From JACOZG01 sp964564105 (GTDB taxonomy: Bacteria; Patescibacteriota; Minisyncoccia; Phycocordibacterales; JACOZG01): 64,000 nt of DNA. This document shows, piece by piece, positions 59,966 through 64,000 of the stretch (positions within the stretch are counted from its first letter, which is position 1; every line of letters begins with the position of its first letter). A program made the position numbers and the translations under genes. The notes under the pieces are model-generated. The model saw only the letters and a list, made by a program, of their open reading frames with translations, searched no databases and was not told the DNA's origin. Location of the stretch: positions 1 through 64,000 of the forward strand of contig CAZLZS010000002.1 in the NCBI GenBank assembly GCA_964564105.1, in the 5' to 3' direction.

Positions 59966-60003
59966 GTGGAAATCAGATATCCGCGCGGATATCTGATTTC
60001 CAC
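59966..60003. repeat. 38-base perfect palindrome, copy 2
   Basis: Identical to the copy at 57559-57596. It lies between the end of the cysteine desulfurase gene (60007) and a second, partial copy of that gene's 3' end (59933-59960, ACCAAAATCCTGCCCGGC). Confidence 0.9.
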
Positions 60004-60006
60004 ACT

Positions 60007-61113
60007 TTACACTTTACGGGAGCGGGACAAAATGCCGGAGAGAACTTTCAAAACATAATCCAGGTCACGTTTAGTGGTATCGCGACCAAGAGTGAAGCGG
60101 ACCGCGCTCCCCGCCCGCTCCGGATCTCCGCCAAGCGCTCTGACCACATAAGAGCTATCTTTAATGTGCGTGGAACAGGCGCTACCCGAAGAACAAGCCA
60201 CGCCCGCGGCATCAAGATTCAGCACGACAAATTCGCTATCAGTATTGGTAAAAGAAATATTGATATTATTAGGTAGGCGCGATTCAGCCGAGCCGTTCAA
60301 AACAACACCGGGCAAGGTCAACAATTTTTCGATAAAATAATCGCGGAGTTTAGCCAGCCGGATTGATTCTTTTATTCTTAATTTAGTACAAAGTTCAAGA
60401 GCTTTGGCAAAACCAACGATACCGGGCACATTTTCCGTGCCGCTCCGCCAACCACGTTCTTGACCACCACCGAGAAGAAGTGGCGACAGTTTAATCCCCT
60501 GTTTAACATAGAGACAACCGATGCCTTTTGGTCCGTAAATTTTGTCGCTGTTTAATGTCATCAGGTCAACACCGAGTGTTGCCACTCGACAATCTAAAAA
60601 GCGCGGCGTCTGACAAGCGTCGGTGTGAAAGAAGGGGCTAGCTTTTAGCTTATTAGCTTGTAGTTTTTTAAAATTCCTAATTAGTTTAGCGATCTCGCGA
60701 AGCGGCTGGATGACGCCGATTTCGTTATTGGCATAGGCAATGGAAACCAGAATGGTATCTGGCCGGAGCGCTTTCTTCAATTCAGCCAGATTAATTAAAC
60801 CAGCGGGTGTGACTGGCAGATAAGTGACGGCAAAACCGTTTCGCTCCAGCTCTCGGCACGATTCTAGAATCGAGGCATGCTCGATGACTGAAGTCACGAT
60901 GTGGCCTGGTTTATTTTTAACTAAACCAAACAAAGCGAGATTATTCGCCTCGGTGCCGCCACTGGTAAAAATTATCTCCTCGGCTCGGGTGCCTAAAATT
61001 GCCGCGACTAGAGCCCGAGCCGAGTCGAGAGCTTTCGCCGCGGCCACTCCTTCAGCATGAAGACTGGAAGGGTTATCAAACCCAGCGGCCGTATCTAAAT
61101 AAATCCTTTTCAT
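60007..61113 (-). CDS. Cysteine desulfurase, NifS/IscS-like
   Basis: A 368-residue class V aminotransferase. IIFTSGGTEANNLALFG is the substrate/PLP region, SDKIYGPKGIGCLYVK holds the PLP lysine, and AGVACSSGSACSTHIKDSSYV holds the active cysteine region. It takes sulfur from cysteine for tRNA thiolation or Fe-S assembly. An AGCTTTTAGC-type insert (KKLQANKLKASPFF) precedes HTDACQ. The last eleven codons are duplicated in partial form at two places downstream. No IscU or SUF gene is nearby, so tRNA thiolation is more likely. Confidence 0.9.
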   Translation of the reverse strand: MKRIYLDTAAGFDNPSSLHAEGVAAAKALDSARALVAAILGTRAEEIIFTSGGTEANNLALFGLVKNKPGHIVTSVIEHASILESCRELERNGFAVTYLPVTPAGLINLAELKKALRPDTILVSIAYANNEIGVIQPLREIAKLIRNFKKLQANKLKASPFFHTDACQTPRFLDCRVATLGVDLMTLNSDKIYGPKGIGCLYVKQGIKLSPLLLGGGQERGWRSGTENVPGIVGFAKALELCTKLRIKESIRLAKLRDYFIEKLLTLPGVVLNGSAESRLPNNINISFTNTDSEFVVLNLDAAGVACSSGSACSTHIKDSSYVVRALGGDPERAGSAVRFTLGRDTTKRDLDYVLKVLSGILSRSRKV

Positions 61114-61129
61114 TTTTTACAAAATAAGG

Positions 61130-61135
61130 TATAAT
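61130..61135 (+). promoter_or_regulatory. TATAAT box of infB
   Basis: TATAAT lies nine bases before the ATG at 61144, again implying a leaderless message. The divergent desulfurase gene starts at 61113. Confidence 0.6.
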
Positions 61136-61143
61136 TTGCCGTC

Positions 61144-62604
61144 ATGGAACGGCCACCAGTCATCGTGGTGCTGGGCCACATTGATCACGGCAAATCCACT
61201 CTCCTAGACTATATCAGAAAAACAAAGGTCGCGGAGAGTGAGGCGGGCGGCATCACCCAAGAGGTCAACGCCTATGAGATCAATCAGCACGGCAAAAATA
61301 TCACCTTCATTGACACTCCAGGTCATGAGGCGTTTTCCAATATGCGTGAACACGGCGCGGCGGCGGCCGACATCGCAATTCTCGTAGTCTCGGCCGAAGA
61401 CGGCGTTAAGGCACAAACGCTCGAGGCCAAAAACGCGATAGAGAAGAGTCAACTACCGTCTGTAGTGGCGATCAGTAAAATGGATAAGCCCAACGCCAAT
61501 TCTGAACGAGTCAAACAACAATTATTGGAAAACGGCATCTTGCTCGAGGGGTTCGGCGGATCAGTGCCCTGGGTCGCGATCTCGGCTAAAACCGGCGCCG
61601 GCGTATCCGATTTGCTCGACCTCCTCCTACTCGTGGCCGAAGTTACGGGATTAAAAAAGGGTCGCCAAGATGAGACCGAGGGTTTTATCCTCGAAGCGCG
61701 CGTTGATTCGAGAAAAGGAATCGTCGCTACCGCCATTATCCGCGATGGCGTGCTCCGTCGGGGCGATTACCTGACCGGAGATGGCGATTGTTTCCGTGTC
61801 CGCAAACTGGAAAATTTTCTCGGTCGGGATGTCGCCGAGCTCGGGGCCGGCCGGCCGGCGCTAATCTACGGCTGGAACGCGGTGCCAGCGGCCGGCGCGC
61901 GTTGGCGCGCCTCTAAAAACAAGATCGAGGTCGAGCCACTGGCCCAGCCAGACTTTTCCCAAAAACCCTTGACGGAAAAGGCGACGGAAGACTCAAGAGA
62001 AACAATAGCGCCGCTTGTCATCAAAGCTGACGCGCGCGGCAGTCTCGAGGCGGTTAAAAAAGAAGTCCAGAAACTGGTTATTCCGGGCATTAGGATCAAG
62101 ATCATCGCCGCCGGGGTCGGCGCGATCACAGAGAATGATGTCAAGCTGGCCAGCGCCGGCCGCGAAACGATCATTGTTGGCTTCAATGTCAAAATAGAAA
62201 AGCCGGCTAATAATTTGGCAACCAGACACCAAATTACTCGGGCCACCTTTGACATTATCTATAAGTTAAGTGAGTGGCTGGAAACGGAACTGACCAAACG
62301 CCGCGGTCTCGTCGAGGTCGAAACCGTTCTCGGCACGGCCAAAATCATCAAACTCTTCAGTCAAACGAAAAACAAGCAGATCGTCGGCGGACTCGTGCTT
62401 GATGGACAGATCGCGGCCGACCGACCGATCAGAATCAAAAGGCGCGAGACACTCTTGGGCGCTGGCGAGATCGTGGAACTCCAGCAACAACAAAGCAAGG
62501 TGGACGAGGTGGAAAAAGGCAAGCAATTCGGAGCGCTGGTGAAGTCTCGTCACCTCCTGGCCCCGGGCGACCTCGTGGAGATCTTCCAAATCGAGAAAAA
62601 GTGA
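61144..62604 (+). CDS. infB: Translation initiation factor IF-2, short form
   Basis: A 486-residue IF-2. VLGHIDHGKSTL (G1), AGGITQEVNAYE (switch I), DTPGHEAF (G3), and SKMDKPN (G4, usually NKID) are seen; domains II, III and IV follow with VKADARGSLEAVKKE and ITENDVKLASAG. The protein begins directly at the G domain, without the long N-terminal region of most bacteria. It recruits fMet-tRNA to the ribosome. The next gene is rbfA, the usual partner order. Confidence 0.95.
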   Translation: MERPPVIVVLGHIDHGKSTLLDYIRKTKVAESEAGGITQEVNAYEINQHGKNITFIDTPGHEAFSNMREHGAAAADIAILVVSAEDGVKAQTLEAKNAIEKSQLPSVVAISKMDKPNANSERVKQQLLENGILLEGFGGSVPWVAISAKTGAGVSDLLDLLLLVAEVTGLKKGRQDETEGFILEARVDSRKGIVATAIIRDGVLRRGDYLTGDGDCFRVRKLENFLGRDVAELGAGRPALIYGWNAVPAAGARWRASKNKIEVEPLAQPDFSQKPLTEKATEDSRETIAPLVIKADARGSLEAVKKEVQKLVIPGIRIKIIAAGVGAITENDVKLASAGRETIIVGFNVKIEKPANNLATRHQITRATFDIIYKLSEWLETELTKRRGLVEVETVLGTAKIIKLFSQTKNKQIVGGLVLDGQIAADRPIRIKRRETLLGAGEIVELQQQQSKVDEVEKGKQFGALVKSRHLLAPGDLVEIFQIEKK

Positions 62605-62619
62605 GTTACGATTTAAGTC

Positions 62620-62901
62620 ATGCGGCCCGGTCGAGACCAACGTTTAGCTTCCCTGATCAAACGGCTCGCGGCCGAGTTTCTGGAACGGGAGCTCGCAACC
62701 GAGTTCATCTTGACAGTGCATCGGGCGGCACTCGACCCGGCCGGCCGCCAAGCAAAAATCTATGTCAGCATCTTTCCGGATTCGGCGGCGACAAAAGGAA
62801 TGAGCGAGGTGCGCCGGCTCCGCCGACCGCTCCAACTTTTCCTCCGATCGCAACTCAGTTTAAAAACCATACCGTATCTGGATATCCTGTTGGAGAGATA
62901 A
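62620..62901 (+). CDS. rbfA: Ribosome-binding factor A
   Basis: A 93-residue KH-like protein. RLASLIKRLAAEFLERELA starts the domain, AKIYVSIFPDSAATK covers the beta hairpin, and LRRPLQLFLRSQLSLKTIPYLDILL is the family end. It helps mature the 30S subunit. It is 15 bases after infB and directly before two tRNA genes. Confidence 0.82.
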   Translation: MRPGRDQRLASLIKRLAAEFLERELATEFILTVHRAALDPAGRQAKIYVSIFPDSAATKGMSEVRRLRRPLQLFLRSQLSLKTIPYLDILLER

Positions 62902-62902
62902 C

Positions 62903-62974
62903 GGCGCGGTAGCCAAGTGGTAAGGCAAGGGTCTGCAAAACCCTTATACGGGAGTTCAATTCTCCCCCGCGCCT
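62903..62974 (+). tRNA. tRNA-Cys (GCA)
   Basis: A complete tRNA: acceptor GGCGCGG/CCGCGCC with discriminator T; anticodon stem AGGGT/ACCCT with loop CTGCAAA, anticodon GCA; T-loop TTCAATT. It begins one base after the rbfA stop. Confidence 0.95.
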
Positions 62975-62978
62975 TCAG

Positions 62979-63064
62979 GCCGAGGTGGTGGAATTGGTAG
63001 ACACGCAGGACTTAAAATCCTGTGGAGGTAACACTCCGTGCGGGTTCGACCCCCGCCCTCGGCA
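62979..63064 (+). tRNA. tRNA-Leu (TAA)
   Basis: A complete class II tRNA: acceptor GCCGAGG/CCTCGGC, anticodon stem CAGGA/TCCTG with loop CTTAAAA (anticodon TAA), a long variable arm, and T-loop TTCGACC. It is four bases after tRNA-Cys. CCA is not encoded in register. Confidence 0.95.
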
Positions 63065-63211
63065 ACCACGTTGGAAAAGTCAATGCCTCGCGGCGCGGAA
63101 CGCGCCGCTCGGCGGTCAAAGCGTATTGCATTTTGGGCTCAAAAACGAATTGGCGGTTTTGCATTCGGGGAAAAGAAAATTTTTTAATCCAAGAAATTAG
63201 AAGACAAGAAA

Positions 63212-63232
63212 CCGCAAATGTGCGGATTTTTT
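63212..63232 (+). terminator. Terminator after the tRNA genes
   Basis: CCGCA and TGCGG form a five-base-pair stem followed by ATTTTTT. It probably ends the infB-rbfA-tRNA transcript. Confidence 0.65.
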
Positions 63233-63239
63233 GTTGCCC

Positions 63240-63268
63240 TTGACGACAGGCGTCAATTATGCTAATAT
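63240..63268 (+). promoter_or_regulatory. Promoter of the PQ-loop gene
   Basis: TTGACG and TAATAT are 17 bases apart, with TGC before the -10 (extended -10). It drives the gene at 63342. Confidence 0.7.
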
Positions 63269-63341
63269 AGCGCGAGAGTGATTGAGCCAAAGTGGCTTGA
63301 TCAAAACCGCACATTCCCAACAAAAAAGAAGGAGGTGTAGC

Positions 63342-63953
63342 TTGAGTGCAGAAACGATTGGCTTGGTTTCTGGGCTGCTGGTAGTGGCAAGCGTCATTCC
63401 CTACAGCATCAGGACCTACCAGGGCAAGGTTCAGCCGAATCTGACGAGCTGGTCGCTCTGGACGCTGATCGGCCTCGCGCTCTTGCTCACCTACAAGAGT
63501 TCGGGTGCCGAAGCGAACGTCTGGCCAGCAGTGTTCGGGTTCACCAACCCGCTCCTCATCACCATTATCGTCTTGCGACGACATGGTGGGTGGACGAAAC
63601 CAAACCGAGTTGAGGTCGCTTGTCTCGTGTTTGGTCTGTTGTCTCTCGGTATGTGGTTGGGAGTTCGCGAAAACAAGGAGATGGCGCAGTACGCCCTCTA
63701 CCTGGCGATTGTCGCGGATTTGTTCGCGGCGATTCCCACGATTGTGTTCGTCTGGACGCAACCCAATAGCGACCGTCCGTTTGCTTGGGCATTCTTTGCC
63801 GTCGGCTACGGATTGGCAATCTTCGCCATCACCGAACACACCTTCGCGAACTACGTTCTTCCGCTCTACATGTTTTTCGGAGCGTTGAGCGTTACGTTCC
63901 CACTTGCTCTGTATCGGTGGCGACACAAAGTCCCGCTGTCGGAGTGGGTATGA
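63342..63953 (+). CDS. PQ-loop/SWEET-like membrane protein
   Basis: A 203-residue protein with seven predicted membrane helices. ETIGLVSGLLVVASVIPYSIRTYQGKVQPNLTSWSLW is the PQ-loop-type start (IPYSIRTYQGKVQPN), and a second similar unit, VADLFAAIPTIVFVWTQPNSDRPFAW, lies near residue 125. Two PQ-like units suggest a transporter fold. The TTG start at 63342 is chosen because GGAGG lies six bases upstream (AAGAAGGAGGTG); an ATG at 63282 in frame lacks such a site and lies near the promoter. Substrate unknown. Confidence 0.65.
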   Translation: MSAETIGLVSGLLVVASVIPYSIRTYQGKVQPNLTSWSLWTLIGLALLLTYKSSGAEANVWPAVFGFTNPLLITIIVLRRHGGWTKPNRVEVACLVFGLLSLGMWLGVRENKEMAQYALYLAIVADLFAAIPTIVFVWTQPNSDRPFAWAFFAVGYGLAIFAITEHTFANYVLPLYMFFGALSVTFPLALYRWRHKVPLSEWV

Positions 63954-64000
63954 ACCGCAGACAGAGAAGTCATTCGAGGCCCCTCGTGGTAGCAACATCA

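Noticed and set aside
63012..63998. Long minus-strand frame opposite the PQ-loop gene
   Set aside because: It runs antisense to a clear membrane protein and across the tRNA-Leu gene, lacks a ribosome site, and its composition is arginine-rich in the way of a shadow frame.

Overview
The window looks like the chromosome of a Patescibacteria (Candidate Phyla Radiation) bacterium using the standard genetic code, with UGA as a stop. This is inferred from a short IF-2 without the long N-terminal region, many apparently leaderless genes, large extracellular structural proteins, and lysine-rich in-frame inserts made from an AGCTTTTAGC-type repeat. No rRNA is present, so the lineage cannot be fixed. 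One run of 100 N (52031-52130) is an assembly gap.

Region 1 (1-34.6 kb) is a surface-glycan island. A minus-strand operon of overlapping genes (15.96 kb down to 1) has pseudaminic-type enzymes (PseB, PseC), two cytidylyltransferases, two further aminotransferases, two GNATs, an MsbA/PglK-like ABC flippase and a FemAB-like transferase. It also carries an acyl-carrier-protein module: SDR reductase, MaoC hydratase, ACP, FkbH and its own AcpS. A plus-strand block (16.5-20.3 kb) has two glycosyltransferase-like proteins and WecB. A minus-strand block (20.3-23.9 kb) has a carbamoyltransferase, an SGNH esterase and three very small membrane proteins. A third block (24.2-33.1 kb) has five glycosyltransferases, a GT-C-like membrane protein, a methyltransferase, a dolichol-phosphate-mannose-synthase-like enzyme and GtrA. 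A VirD4/TraG-like ATPase follows.

Region 2 (34.7-39.3 kb) is the most unusual part. It holds a structured leader, a two-repeat CRISPR array (37-bp repeats, 29-bp spacer, degenerate terminal repeat), a broken cas1, and a 587-residue TnpB/Cas12-like protein. That protein lacks the first RuvC aspartate and the whole zinc-ribbon/RuvC-III end. Two orphan secreted/membrane genes and a pseudoknotted small RNA candidate follow. Several genes here have strong Shine-Dalgarno sites, unlike the leaderless genes elsewhere, which suggests acquisition.

Region 3 (39.3-53.1 kb) has a DUF4015-type glycosidase, MurC, a YfiH-type protein, and a set of exported structural proteins: cohesin-like and dockerin-like proteins, a glycine-rich protein, and a large S74-chaperone fibre protein cut by the gap. 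It also has a REP-associated tyrosine transposase with its palindromes and a NYN-domain protein.

Region 4 (53.1-64 kb) is mostly housekeeping: tRNA-Leu, ClpB, a protease-dead HtrA-like protein, superoxide dismutase, a band-7 cassette bounded by duplicated palindromes, cysteine desulfurase, infB, rbfA, tRNA-Cys, tRNA-Leu and a PQ-loop membrane protein.
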